Assembly: GCA_002284615.2 (NCBI GenBank)
Contig: MU069744.1
Location: 83,282-102,085 of the forward strand
Reading direction: 5' to 3'
DNA: 18,804 nucleotides
Source of the DNA: Dunaliella salina
Lineage: Eukaryota; Chlorophyta; Chlorophyceae; Chlamydomonadales; Dunaliellaceae
The notes beneath the pieces were generated by a model. The model searched no databases, was not told the origin of the DNA, and was given only the letters and a program-made list of their open reading frames with translations. Shown piece by piece: positions 8,143 through 16,389 of the stretch. The number at the start of each line of letters is the position of its first letter. The stretch's first letter is position 1. A program made the translations under genes and the position numbers.

Positions 8143-9080
8143 GTATGAGAGAAAAAAGAAAAAAACTGTAGAGGCAGAGAAACACTCCCTACATCAATTA
8201 TGGAAGGGGAGGCACACTGGCTCATAAAGAGCCGTGAGCCCCCTCCACCACAGGAAAAGAGACAAAACATGCTAATGGGGATCTGGAGGGTTACAAGAAG
8301 CACCTGGCTCTAGAACCTGGCTGTGGAAAGTACTCTTGTTTTTGATAGCGCGACGTGTGGAAACAAGTTGATGGGCATGTTGAACAGAATGGGCATGAAG
8401 TTGTTGAGCAAGCTGGTGGCACGTTGGCGATCCAGTCCTTGTTGTTTGAATTGCTTCAAGACATGCTCAGCATAAATAGTTCAATCAACACCCAGGAGAA
8501 TAGGGTGAATTGTAAAAGCTTTAGCGTTGATAAGCTTACACAGTTCTGCATGCTGCTGCTTTGTTGCGTTGAACTGATGATCTGGCCTTGTTCCTTCACA
8601 TAACTTAACTTCTATTAGGTGCACATGGCAATCGTTTGCATGAAATTCACGGGGTTGCCTCACGCGTCTAGTTTGTATGGTCCTCCGTGTGGACGTGCGC
8701 AAAGCGTGATGTGAATGGATAGGAGAAACACTGCTAGAAGTAGGCTTGGCTAGAAGTAGGCTTAGCATTTTAAGGGGTGATCAAAAGAGCATCTGGTCGA
8801 GTTGTCTTTTTTTCTCTGGAATGTTACGTGGGAAGAAGTACTTAGGTATATATCTGTACGAGGCACGTGTAGGGAGTTGGAGGTTGTGTTGTGCAAGTTT
8901 GAAGTTGCTTCCTATGTCTGTGTAGACTAGGCCTGCTCCCACAGGGCTTTTGCTGAGTGCTTTAGTGATCATTCTGCCTGCAATGTTATGGCGTTCAGTT
9001 TTCATGTTGGAGATGATATGGTTCTGACAGCCTGAGAGCACGTGTAGTGCGTTGTCCAATTGATGGCAGCCTGGGACAGG
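8143..9080 (-). pseudogene. LINE-A copy A3: CCHC finger, RLE, extension and 3' UTR
   Basis: This is the longest LINE-A copy. Starting at about 9075 the minus strand gives CPVPGCHQLDNALHVLSGCQ (zinc finger), then MKTERHNIAGRMITKALSKS and LVYTDIGS. The nuclease has TRPDALLITP at about 8790, then after a frameshift HVHLIEVKLCEGTRP at about 8625. Next is QQHAELCKLINAKAFTIHPI and LLGV at about 8500, then the degenerate C-terminal region. The 3' UTR shows CTAGAGCCAGGTGCTTCTTG, CCTCCAGATCCCCATTAGC, TGTGGTGGAGGGGGC, GAGCCAGTGTGCCTCC, TTGATGTAGGGAGTG and CTCTGCCTCTACAG with a T/C tail ending near 8143. A 17-bp tandem duplication at 8732-8765 separates the two catalytic motifs into different frames. 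Confidence 0.8.
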
Positions 9081-9239
9081 GCATGACAGTTAGGTGTTGT
9101 AACAGGTGCAGCAAGCCAGTAGAGATGAGAGAAAGATGAGGCACTTACAGTGTTGAACATCACTCCCAGACTCACAGCCTTAGAGTGCAACAGCAAACGG
9201 CTGACTTACCACCAACGGTGCGCTGCCCACAAAGAGAGT
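9081..9239. other. Unassigned flank of LINE-A copy A3
   Basis: The minus-strand translation no longer follows the LINE-A order upstream of the zinc finger. No other family is recognised. It may be diverged LINE sequence or the old insertion site. Confidence 0.3.
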
Positions 9240-9474
9240 CATGGCAACTTAATCCAACTTCCCAAATACATGTGCTTGACCTCCCCCAGGAGTTATTCGC
9301 AGCGTGACACAATTTAGACTCTGTATCCACACCCTTCGCAATGAACCCAATGTAAAAAATACCACAGGGGGGCGACGGGGGCCTGAAATTGGGGTACTTT
9401 CCAAATGTTTCCAGAGCAAGGTGCCATCAGCCAAGGCGTGAAGCCTATTTTCTACCACCAAACCTCCTTTCCGG
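9240..9474. mobile_element. E2 element, left part
   Basis: The stretch with CCTGAAATTGGGGTA, AGCCAAGGCGTGAAGCC and CTACCACCAAACCTCC, then TTTCCGG at 9474, follows E1 (GGCGTGAACCC, CACCACCAAAACTCC, ATTCCGG at 5098) and in part E3. In E1 the next bases are ACCACCTACTG; here these bases are found only at 10087, after an inserted block. The left terminal inverted repeat is not recognisable. Confidence 0.55.
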
Positions 9475-10086
9475 AAAGAAAACCCACGTAGGTAGAGAAA
9501 CCTTCCCTACATCAATGAAGGAAAAGAGGCCACATTGGTGCACAGGCCATCTAATGTCACGCTGAATCGCGGTTATTGCTGAATTCTGGTCATGCAGTCA
9601 GTTAGTTACTTTGTTACCTTTATTCTTCAACTGGCCGACCAGCTGGCCAGCCAGTTGTTGAGAATTGGGTAGTACAATGGTCTGGATTTGACAACACCTA
9701 TTCTCAGCTGTGTAAACCGAGCAGATGCTGGAGTAGTCTCTCATTGCCTTGGGAGTGGCAAAGGGGAGCAGGCCTGGCAACCATGTACCAAAGCTGAGTG
9801 TGTCTTGTGTGAAGAATAAGTGATGTGCTGCATCATGCAGGAGTGCAGCAGAGAAAAGCAAAGCCATAATTCCAGCAACCCTGCCTCACTTGCATCTCTT
9901 CCCATCAGTTTGAGTGGACTTGTCCTTTGCCTGGATGGTTGTAGCCAGCTCTGGACGTTAAGCAACCATTTCTCAACAACTGGCTGGCTAGTCATATGTG
10001 CTCCCAGGTTGGTGATCTGTGTATGACACTGACCTCGCACGACACTGAACCCCCCCAAACACGAAGTTCAGACTGAGTGAAGACTG
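9475..10086 (-). mobile_element. Insertion in E2: LINE-A-type tail plus repeat C copy 2
   Basis: 9475-9548 is an inverted LINE-A tail (on the minus strand: TTCATTGATGTAGGGAAGG, TTTCTCTACCTACGTGGG, TTTTCTTTCC). 9556-10047 is repeat C, collinear with 3149-3668. The block sits between two halves of an E element, so it probably moved as one retroelement, read on the minus strand with repeat C as its body and the tail as its 3' end. Repeat C here has arms CTGGCCAGCCAGTTGTTGAG (9643) and TCTCAACAACTGGCTGGC (9971) that are complementary with one mismatch. The other copy keeps only one good arm. No protein is recognised. Confidence 0.6.
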
Positions 10087-10250
10087 GACCACCTACTGGA
10101 CCTAAGTAGGTGGATTTTGGTGATTCGGAGTCCCTGTACCAAAAGAATATCATTGCAAAATAAATGGAGTGAAAAAACTCAGTCGTTGGTCAGATCCAGA
10201 ACTTCAGCCATTTGCCTCTGGATATCTAACACAGGGGGTGCCAAAAAGGT
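10087..10250. mobile_element. E2 element, right part (truncated)
   Basis: ACCACCTACTGGACC, then TTTTGGTGATTCGGAGTC, GTACCAAAAGAATATCATTG and GGGGTGCCAAAAAGGT match 5098-5262 of E1 in the same order. Similarity stops at about 10250 and the right inverted repeat is not present. Confidence 0.65.
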
Positions 10251-10295
10251 CTATTGGGTTACTCCGGGAACTTCTGGAGCCAGATTTCTTCGGAT

Positions 10296-10360
10296 TTTTG
10301 ATTGTAGCCTAGCCCGGCCCGGGACACGGGAGGTTCGGGGTTCGACCCAGGGTACTGGTG
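10296..10360 (+). repeat. tRNA-like pol III promoter boxes (possible SINE head)
   Basis: TAGCCTAGCCCGG at 10305-10317 fits an A box (TRGCNNAGYNNGG). GGTTCGACCC at 10339-10348 fits a B box (GGTTCGANNCC). The boxes are 21 bases apart, shorter than the roughly 30 or more expected in a tRNA gene, and I cannot fold a full cloverleaf. It could be a worn tRNA-derived SINE or a chance match. Confidence 0.35.
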
Positions 10361-10428
10361 AGGATTTGGCCTTGAGCAAGTAGGTCCTTCCCTTAATCAA
10401 TGCTATCGGACAATATCTAAAAGTGTAG

Positions 10429-11411
10429 CTTTCAACAGCCCTCTCTGACACCATAGACATTGCAATTCCAGATGCCAGGGACCCTTCCCACAATTTTTAT
10501 TGGCTATCATTGAAGATCTTTTCCACACGAGATGATAGCTTGCACCGCTCCCACGCTTTCCCGATACACTACCTCACCAGCATGAACGACAGACTTAAAG
10601 CACACATGCACAAGAAACACAAGCTTGGTTCTGCTGACACCTCTGGCTACCACTACCAAAGATGGCAGAAACTCAACGATGCTGTACAACCAACCATCAT
10701 TGCATACACTGAATCTCGCAACCCAACCTCTAAACTTGCTAACAAGGAGATCAGCAATTCCTTCCGAAGGTGGAGATCAGCAATTCCATCCGAAGGAGAG
10801 TCTGGAAGGAGATCACCCTTACACAACAAATCAATATAATGAAATTTCGTTGAGATACACTGTACAACCAGAGTCATGCATTCAAATTCAACTTTTCCAG
10901 ATCTGGAAGATGCCCTCTTTGTAATGATATGGACCACATTCGCCTCATACTCCTCAGGTGTACAAACTCAACAATAAACAAGTTGCATACCAACAGACAC
11001 CATGCAGCCCTAAGTCTTTGTATTAAAGGCCCCAGTAAAGGCCGATATGGCTCATCCCTTATTAGGATGGATGGCTGCAGTAACGAGAGACTCCTGGATC
11101 AGGGCATACAAGTCCCTGCAAACATATCGAGGTCCATTCCAGACTGGGTTTTCCCTAATGATACTGGCTCCCCTGCCCGGCACCAATCCCGTCCTGATGC
11201 TATCTTTGTGCGCCCTATTCCAGGCAGACAACCCCACCTTGATCCTTCCAAGATCCCTCTCCAAGACAGGGACGTCCTCCTTGTTGAACTCAAATTCCGT
11301 CCCGACACAAACCCCTTCATCACTCCAGAACGTGCAGTAACCCCGGGATTATCACCAAGACCAGGCTGGGAACCTGCAGCTCAGAAAATCCAAACGAGAA
11401 TAGCAAAGTGA
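10429..11411 (+). pseudogene. LINE-B copy B2: CCHC finger and RLE, near-continuous coding end
   Basis: Open from a stop at about 10426, with SHAFPIHYLTSMNDRLKAHM, HKKHKLGSADTSGYHYQRWQ and EISNSF before a frameshift. A 26-bp tandem duplication at 10746-10797 accounts for the shift exactly, after which the frame runs through a single stop (near 10851) to the zinc finger (SGRCPLCNDMDHIRLILLRC, 10896-10961) and HTNRHHAALSLCI. The RLE follows, with RPDAIFVRPIPG at about 11190-11225 and RDVLLVELKFRPDT at about 11266-11307, so PD and E-x-K are both present. The frame is open to 11411 but leaves the family order after about 11330. The C-terminal extension continues in another frame (GVAGTIYNDYTITPLMNLGL, about 11434-11490). 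RLE nucleases cut the target DNA to prime reverse transcription. Confidence 0.85.
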
Positions 11412-11837
11412 CCTCGCACGCCGTCTTAATTGGTGTGGCTGGCACCATTTACAATGATTATACGATCACACCTCTTATGAATCTGGGCCTTACTATACAA
11501 AAAACTAGATTACTAGCATCCAAACTTGGGAACATGCCATTCAAAGATTAAACATTACCTTTAACACAAGACACGCACTTTGCTTTCAGGGGGCTTCTGG
11601 GAGGGGGTTTGCTGGGCGCACAGCGGCGGAGGACGGGAGAAGGAGAGTCCAGGCGTCCAGAGGCATGGCGAGCAACCCTCCAGATCCCCACTAGTTCTGT
11701 TTCTGGCTCTCTCCTAGGCTAGCAGTGTCTAACGTAGGTCCTGAGGGCTTTCTCAAGCTTTCCAGTTAGTGGACCTTCCCTGAACGCGCGCGGCCTTTGG
11801 CTTGCGTAGACTTTCTTTTTCTTTTCTTTTCTTTTCA
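11412..11837 (+). mobile_element. LINE-B copy B2: remaining coding end and 3' UTR
   Basis: The C-terminal extension ends near 11580 with residues NITFNTRHALCFQ. The 3' UTR then runs GGAGAGTCCAGGCGTCC, ATGGCGAGCAACCCTCC, CCCCACTAGTTCTG, CTCTCCTAGGCTAGC, AGTGGACCTTCCC, GCGCGGCCTTTGGCTTGCG, TAGACTTTC and a (TTTTC)n tail ending at 11837. This copy fixes the orientation of the LINE-B tails seen elsewhere: those whose A-rich end is on the left are on the minus strand. Confidence 0.8.
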
Positions 11838-12527
11838 ATCCGTGACCTTCTTTTTCCCCTCTTTTAAACATGCAGGATGTTAGCATCGTATACTAGAGTT
11901 ATAGGTACAATACCTTGGGAGTGAAAAATGGTCCAGGGTGGAGCTGTGGACTATACTGGGTGATCTGAGACCCGGAAAGTGATCTCAGCCAATTTCCAAC
12001 ATTTTTTGGTGAACATGATGGCATTTTTTCCTCCACACACCCTTAGGTAGTTTCACTTTGCATGAAATATGCACTCTTATGTACACATTATGGGGCTCAG
12101 GATATGTCTACCTTTCTGCAACAGGACAATAACACACTGAATTCTTTCCCTCACGATGATTCTTTTCAAAAAGCAGGCTGGCAGTCACACGTCTTGAATG
12201 AAGGCCTTTATCTGCAACCTCTGTAAACTTTTGACTGATATCTCCTCCTGTAACGTGCAGAATTCATCTCATCCTGCACCCTGAAAAAACAATTAATTTT
12301 GCAACCATGCATCAACAGCGCAGCCCGCAAATGATTGTTTAATGCAGCCGCATACCGGCACTATTGACCACATTTACTCTTCTTCTTCTCGCGCTCTGAG
12401 GTGGTAATTTACACACCCGCGCATCCTTGATACACATTCATGTTTTATGTGCACGAGCGCATCGCAGGGCAAAAAACGATAATTAATTATCATAATATTA
12501 TGCGTGTGATATTGTTTTTGCACGGTA
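11838..12527. other. Unassigned DNA
   Basis: No gene, no long open frame and no match to the repeats elsewhere in the window were found in these 690 bases. The text around 11925-12050 has the style of the E elements but shares no clear run with them. Confidence 0.35.
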
Positions 12528-12830
12528 GAAAAAGAGAAGTCTATTCAGGCCAGAGGCTGCGTGCATTAAGGTAATAGTAATACAGGGCAGCAGACTTCGG
12601 CCCGGGGAGTAGCGCCCCCGCCCGTAAGTGAGCTACCAGGAGAAAAGCTGGTGCAGGAGTGATCCCGGAAGTTGGTGAGCTGGAGAGAGCGCTCAGAGGT
12701 GGAGCGATCTCAGTTTGGGTCCGCATTACTGCGTGCTCACCTCCTGCCTACAGCTGGCCCCTGTGCAAGAGGGGGGGGGCCATGCTGAGGTATCGGAAAG
12801 CTTCCTCCCCTCTCCTCTGAGGCTAGGGTG
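12528..12830 (-). mobile_element. LINE-B-like tail (12528-12575) with a different upstream sequence
   Basis: On the minus strand the end reads ACCTTAATGCACGCAGCC, TCTGGCCTGAATAGACTTC and TCTTTTT. Upstream (12580-12830) the sequence does not match the LINE-B 3' UTR, so either another family carries this tail or the body has been replaced. No protein is recognised. Confidence 0.5.
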
Positions 12831-13202
12831 TGGGTCTCGAGTTTGCTGGACAGGGGCCTCTTGACGACAGCGTCAAGAGTGTCCTACGTGGAGGCCAACT
12901 TGCTGGAGTAGACTTCTGTACTTCTTTTCCGCTTGGTCTGGTGGGACTCTTTATGAGCTCCTTTTTTACGAGCATGCTAGCAGTCAGTCGGTTTGCCTGG
13001 AGCTTTTTCTCTTGTAACCTGGTGGTCTTTTTTTTCTGATGCTTGCTCTTTAGATGTAGCTCATTTCTTTCAAAACCAAGATACTCAGACTTATCGCTTC
13101 ATCTCTGAGCTTGTGGATTTCTTTCACCACACCGAGCAGCCAAACTTCCTGGCTGAAGGTTAGGTTCCCTTGTAAACCTTGTAACCTGTAAGCTGTAACC
13201 TG
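12831..13202. other. Unassigned DNA
   Basis: A plus-strand open frame of 69 codons at 12830-13039 is not recognised. A phrase GTAACCTGGTGG occurs twice, near 13013 and 13195. No repeat from elsewhere extends through this stretch. Confidence 0.3.
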
Positions 13203-13290
13203 GTGGGGCTCACTCTCAATTTCAACGCTGATTGTTGGGTCTTTCCTTCTGCAGACTGGCTGTGCACAGCGTAGACTTTCTTTGTTTCTA
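13203..13290 (+). repeat. T repeat copy 3 with pyrimidine tail
   Basis: GGGGCTCACTCTCAATTTC, CGCTGATTGTTGGGTC is the inverted counterpart of 4660-4726 and 3024-3085. It continues into CACAGCGTAGACTTTCTTTG, which is the tail motif of the LINEs. This copy suggests that the T repeat is the 3' end of a retroelement. Confidence 0.55.
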
Positions 13291-13426
13291 ATAATAATAC
13301 CCCCTGCAACTAATTGAAGAGTCGACTCACCCTATTTTTTGGGGTTTCAAACCTTCTTCACAGTGTTGATCTTTAAACAGGTAATTTCAATTCATTCACA
13401 CTTGATCCAAAAAATAAGATTGGAAG

Positions 13427-13470
13427 GAAAAAAGTACGTAGGCTGATAAACTCTCCCTACACCAACTAAA
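13427..13470 (-). mobile_element. Short LINE-A-type tail relic
   Basis: Minus strand: AGTTGGTGTAGGGAGAG, TTTATCAGCCTACGTAC, TTTTTTCC. It keeps the spacing of the LINE-A end but is diverged, and no UTR or coding sequence is recognisable beside it. Confidence 0.5.
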
Positions 13471-13900
13471 GCTCCAAGAGCAGTCGGTCCCATCCTCCAC
13501 ACTCTACTATGTACAGAAGGTAGAGTAAATACTCGATTGACTTGACAAAAGAGGCAAAAAAGCAATGGCATAGCAGGTTGCCGCATTGCAAAGCACATGT
13601 GGGAAATGAAAACACCTTGCAAGCTATCCTTTAAAATGGTGAACCTTTTTACATGAGAATAGGCACTAGCATTAAGTATCTACATTCTGTTGTCAAAGGT
13701 GTATCTGTGGCAAATCTTCTGTCAACTACATGCATCTGCTTACTCCATCTGTTTACTCCTGCACAGTCCTCTAAAAATAGCCATTGTCAGAGTCATTAAG
13801 CATTGCAAAAAACAGTTCGCTTCTTCAAACCCATGGAGCCCAACCAATGTACATGCGAGAAAGCTTATCAGGGTCCTGAGCTTCAGCCAGCAGGGAGCTG

Positions 13901-13903
<3 letters not shown>
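13471..13903. other. Unassigned DNA
   Basis: Nothing beyond short open frames was found. CTCTAC and GTAGAG form a small stem at 13501-13526. Confidence 0.35.

Positions 13904-13972
<69 letters not shown>
13904..13972. repeat. (TG)n microsatellite
   Basis: An uninterrupted run of TG covers 69 bases (about 34 units). The plus-strand and minus-strand open frames across it (Val-Cys and Thr-His repeats) are consequences of the dinucleotide and not genes. TG-rich sequence continues loosely to about 14050. Confidence 0.97.
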
Positions 13973-13975
<3 letters not shown>

Positions 13976-14639
13976 GTGTGCTGTCATGCATGTGTTGTAA
14001 TATGTATGTTGCACAGTGTATATGTGTTAACTCAAGTGTGTCGTGTGCATTGTGATTGCTTCGTGTCGTAAATGCTATCAGAGAGGTACTCCAAGTAGCC
14101 AAGCTCCTTGAACATCTTCCTTTTTTTTGGAAAATGTTTGTATAAGCTTCAGACGTTTTGAAGACGTGAAACTGCCAGTACACAGTGGCTGAATACCTAG
14201 CTAGAAAGATGCGAATTTACTGGAAAATGGGAAAGACTGAAGAGAAACCATGCAGGCAGAGAATGCTGGGATGAAGGAATCTGCTGAGCTGACGGTTTTG
14301 ATGCGTACATGAGTGAGGATTGGAGGAGCTTTGACACTCTGAAAAGTGTTAGCTAAGAGACCAGATCAACCACGCTTCCATTTTGCTTCCAAAGCTTACC
14401 TGTGCTTGTACTCCTTGCGTGGTAGTGCTCCCGTCCACACCCTCCAGCTTCTGCAGAAGTGTGTCGCAAATCATCCTCATAGTAAATGCATTCTCAAAAG
14501 GGAAATGAGGGAAATCATCCTGCATTACCCTATTTTTGCGTTTGAAGCGTTTGAAGCTTCAGCAAGCCCTGCCAAGACCAAGGCGTTAGCACAATGCGAC
14601 AATGCAACAAGCCAAAACGTAGTTGCAAAAACACAAGCA
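13973..14639. other. Unassigned DNA
   Basis: The plus strand is open over 14346-14768 (140 codons). The translation (Lys, Ala, His and Cys rich) matches no family that I know, and its last third runs into the E3 element. A short in-frame duplication GCGTTTGAA occurs twice at about 14538-14555. I do not call a gene. Confidence 0.3.
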
Positions 14640-15145
14640 CACTGTGACGAAAGCCAAAAAACCAGAGGGGGCTACCTGAGTCCTGAAATCGGGTGTATTC
14701 TTGCATGTTCCAAGCGCATGACCCAACTGGTAAGCTGCAAGCTTGATCCCTATATGTCCTTTCTTTAGCGCTAGAGTTTGAGGCTTACCTATTGGGACAC
14801 ACATGCCTAATTAGATGACTTTTAGTGATTTGGAATCATTGTTCCAGAAAAATATCATTGCAAAAAGAATGGAGTGTTACCAGTGGTTGGTGTTTTATGA
14901 CAATTTCTGCTATTCTTTTATGAAAAGCATCGAACTAGGGTTCACATGACCCATGTGAGCTTTTACACAGTGTATCTCAGCATACAGGGCGACTTACACA
15001 AATACAAGCACACGCCCGCCTAGCTTGTAATGCCTGCTACTGTCAGCAACCAGATTTGTCCCAATTAGATCAAGTGGCTGTGCGTTTCTGCACTTTAAAC
15101 ACAGAAATGTAGCATATTTGGGCACTTGCTCAGATAGCCCCCTCT
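14640..15145. mobile_element. E3 element, partial, with right inverted repeat
   Basis: Matches to E1/E2 are CCTGAAATCGGGTGTA (14683), CACATGCCTAATTAG (14800), TTTTAGTGATTTGGAATCAT (14820), AAATATCATTGCAAAAAGAA (14849) and GGTTGGTG. The right end at 15115-15140, TTGCTCAGATAGCCCCCTC, resembles the E1 right end TTGCTCAGATGACCACCTC. The left end could not be fixed. Confidence 0.55.
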
Positions 15146-15556
15146 ATCAAAAACAACTGCAAAGGCACAAGAAAAGGCATACGTTTCCAAGTCTTCCAAA
15201 ATTTGTTTGCACACATATAGCAATGTGTTATGTTTTGAACTGCCTGCAAAACCCATTGCAAACGTTTCAACAGCACCAGCCACTGCTCTTCATGGCCCCC
15301 TGAAACTGTTGAGCAGCCTGAAACTCTTGTTTGGGAGGCTACAACCCAGCTACAATCCAGCCCATCCGTTCATGCACCGATGCCTCACCACAGGTTTCCA
15401 CACGTTGTCCTTTTGAACTTGCCCAGCTCACAGCATGGTCTGTGTCTGAGCCCGCCTTCACCCTGATTTGTGTCCTCAACAAATCTAGTTGAAACATGTA
15501 GGCTAATGCGCCCCTCGCCCTCAAAATTTTCTTTTCTGAAGGAAGGTGCTCTTCTG
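15146..15556. other. Unassigned DNA
   Basis: No supported feature. Several short open frames exist on both strands, but none resembles a known protein or a repeat found elsewhere in the window. Confidence 0.35.
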
Positions 15557-16088
15557 CTCATCTGCTTGAAACGTGGCACTGTGCTCTTTCCTCCTTAATG
15601 CACGCAGCCCATGGCCTGTGTACACTTTCCTTTGCTCCTCTGAAGGCAGGTGCCTCATCGCTCACCTGCTTGACATGAAGCACTGCGCTCTTTCCTCATT
15701 AATGCACGCGGCCTATGGCTTATGTACACTTTTCCTTTCTTCTCTGATGGTAGGCCCTATCAAAAGGAAAAAAGAAAAGTCTACGCAAGCCAGAGGCCGC
15801 GTGCATTAAGGGAAGGTCCACTAACAAACAAGCTAGCAAGCTAGCAAGGAAGCAGTGGCCTCACCAGAAGGCCCTCAAAACCTACACTGGACACAGCTAG
15901 CCTAGGAGAGAGCCAGAAACAGAACTAGTGGGGACCTGGAGGGTCGCTGCTCGCCATGCCTCTCAACACCCGGACTCACCTGCTTGACATGAAGCACTGC
16001 GCTCTTTCCTCCTTAATGCACGCGGCCTATGGCCTACATAGACTTTCCTTTGCTCCTCTGAAGGTAGTCACCCCTCTGCTCACCTGCT
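15557..16088 (+). repeat. 104-bp tandem units carrying LINE-B-type tails
   Basis: The phrase CTCAYCTGCTTGA occurs at 15557, 15661, 15975 and 16079. The first and second, and the third and fourth, are exactly 104 bases apart. Each complete unit contains CACTGYGCTCTTTCCTC, TTAATGCACGCGGCC, TATGGC and a TTTCCTTT end, that is a LINE-B terminal block on the plus strand, followed by CTCTGAAGGTAG or a variant. The array is interrupted at 15758-15974 by an opposite-strand LINE-B 3' UTR. Confidence 0.75.
15758..15974 (-). mobile_element. LINE-B 3' UTR inserted in the tandem array
   Basis: On the minus strand it runs GGCGAGCAGCGACCCTCC, GTCCCCACTAGTTCTG, CTCTCCTAGGCTAGC, a CTTGCTAGCTTGCTAGC array, GGACCTTCCC, TTAATGCACGCGGCCTC, GCTTGCGTAGACTTTTC and a (T/C) tail at 15763-15780. 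It aligns with 11660-11837. It is 5' truncated within the UTR and contains no coding sequence. Confidence 0.75.
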
Positions 16089-16249
16089 TGACACGGAGTA
16101 CTGCACGCTCCGCATCGCCATTGCCCACAACTTGGCCTGCCCCCTCATGCCCCTGCTGCTGCATGATGGCCAACGCCTGCTGCTCATCCTCCACAGCACC
16201 TGTGAAGTGCACAAGTTGTGCAGCACACATCTCTGGCTCGCCGGATCTC
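16084..16249 (-). CDS. Candidate internal exon of a host gene, hypothetical
   Basis: On the minus strand 166 bases are open and flanked by splice-like signals. A pyrimidine-containing CTTGTTTCTAG precedes position 16249, and AAGCAG followed by GTGAGC marks the donor at 16084/16083. The peptide includes EMCAAQLVHFTGAVEDEQQ and ends AERAVLRVKQ, with a balanced acidic and hydrophobic make-up unlike the repeat shadows around it. A run of CAG codons encodes QQQ. I recognise no family. Partner exons were not identified: to the left lies the 104-bp array, to the right repeats and unassigned DNA. It could be a real exon of an intron-rich gene or a chance open stretch. Boundaries rest on consensus only. 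Confidence 0.3.
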
Positions 16250-16389
16250 CTAGAAACAAGCCGGTTCCTGGAAAAAGCTGCTGTTTTGCTTATTGCTGCA
16301 TCTCATGGCATGCAAGATAAGACTACGCCAGTTCCTGAGGCAGCTGCTATTTGCTTGTTGCTGCATCTATACCAATGTCTGCTGCATAC
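16250..16389. repeat. Direct repeat of about 45 bp, spacing 67
   Basis: GGTTCCTGGAAAAAGCTGCT, then TTTTGCTTATTGCTGCATCT at about 16261-16303 recurs as AGTTCCTGAGGCAGCTGCT and ATTTGCTTGTTGCTGCATCT at about 16328-16369. Related short phrases (CCAATGCCTGCCGCATC, CCAGTGCCTCCTGC) appear after the next insertion, at 16528-16560. Confidence 0.6.

Noticed and set aside
10296..10360. A functional tRNA gene
   Set aside because: No acceptor stem or anticodon arm could be folded and the A-B spacing is too short.
13690..14183. Open frames on both strands across the (TG)n run
   Set aside because: The repetitive Val-Cys and Thr-His peptides are produced by the dinucleotide repeat; flanking peptide is not recognisable.
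15573..15809. 78-codon plus-strand protein
   Set aside because: It is a read-through of the 104-bp tandem units and an inverted LINE-B tail; similar peptides recur at 15956-16435 for the same reason.
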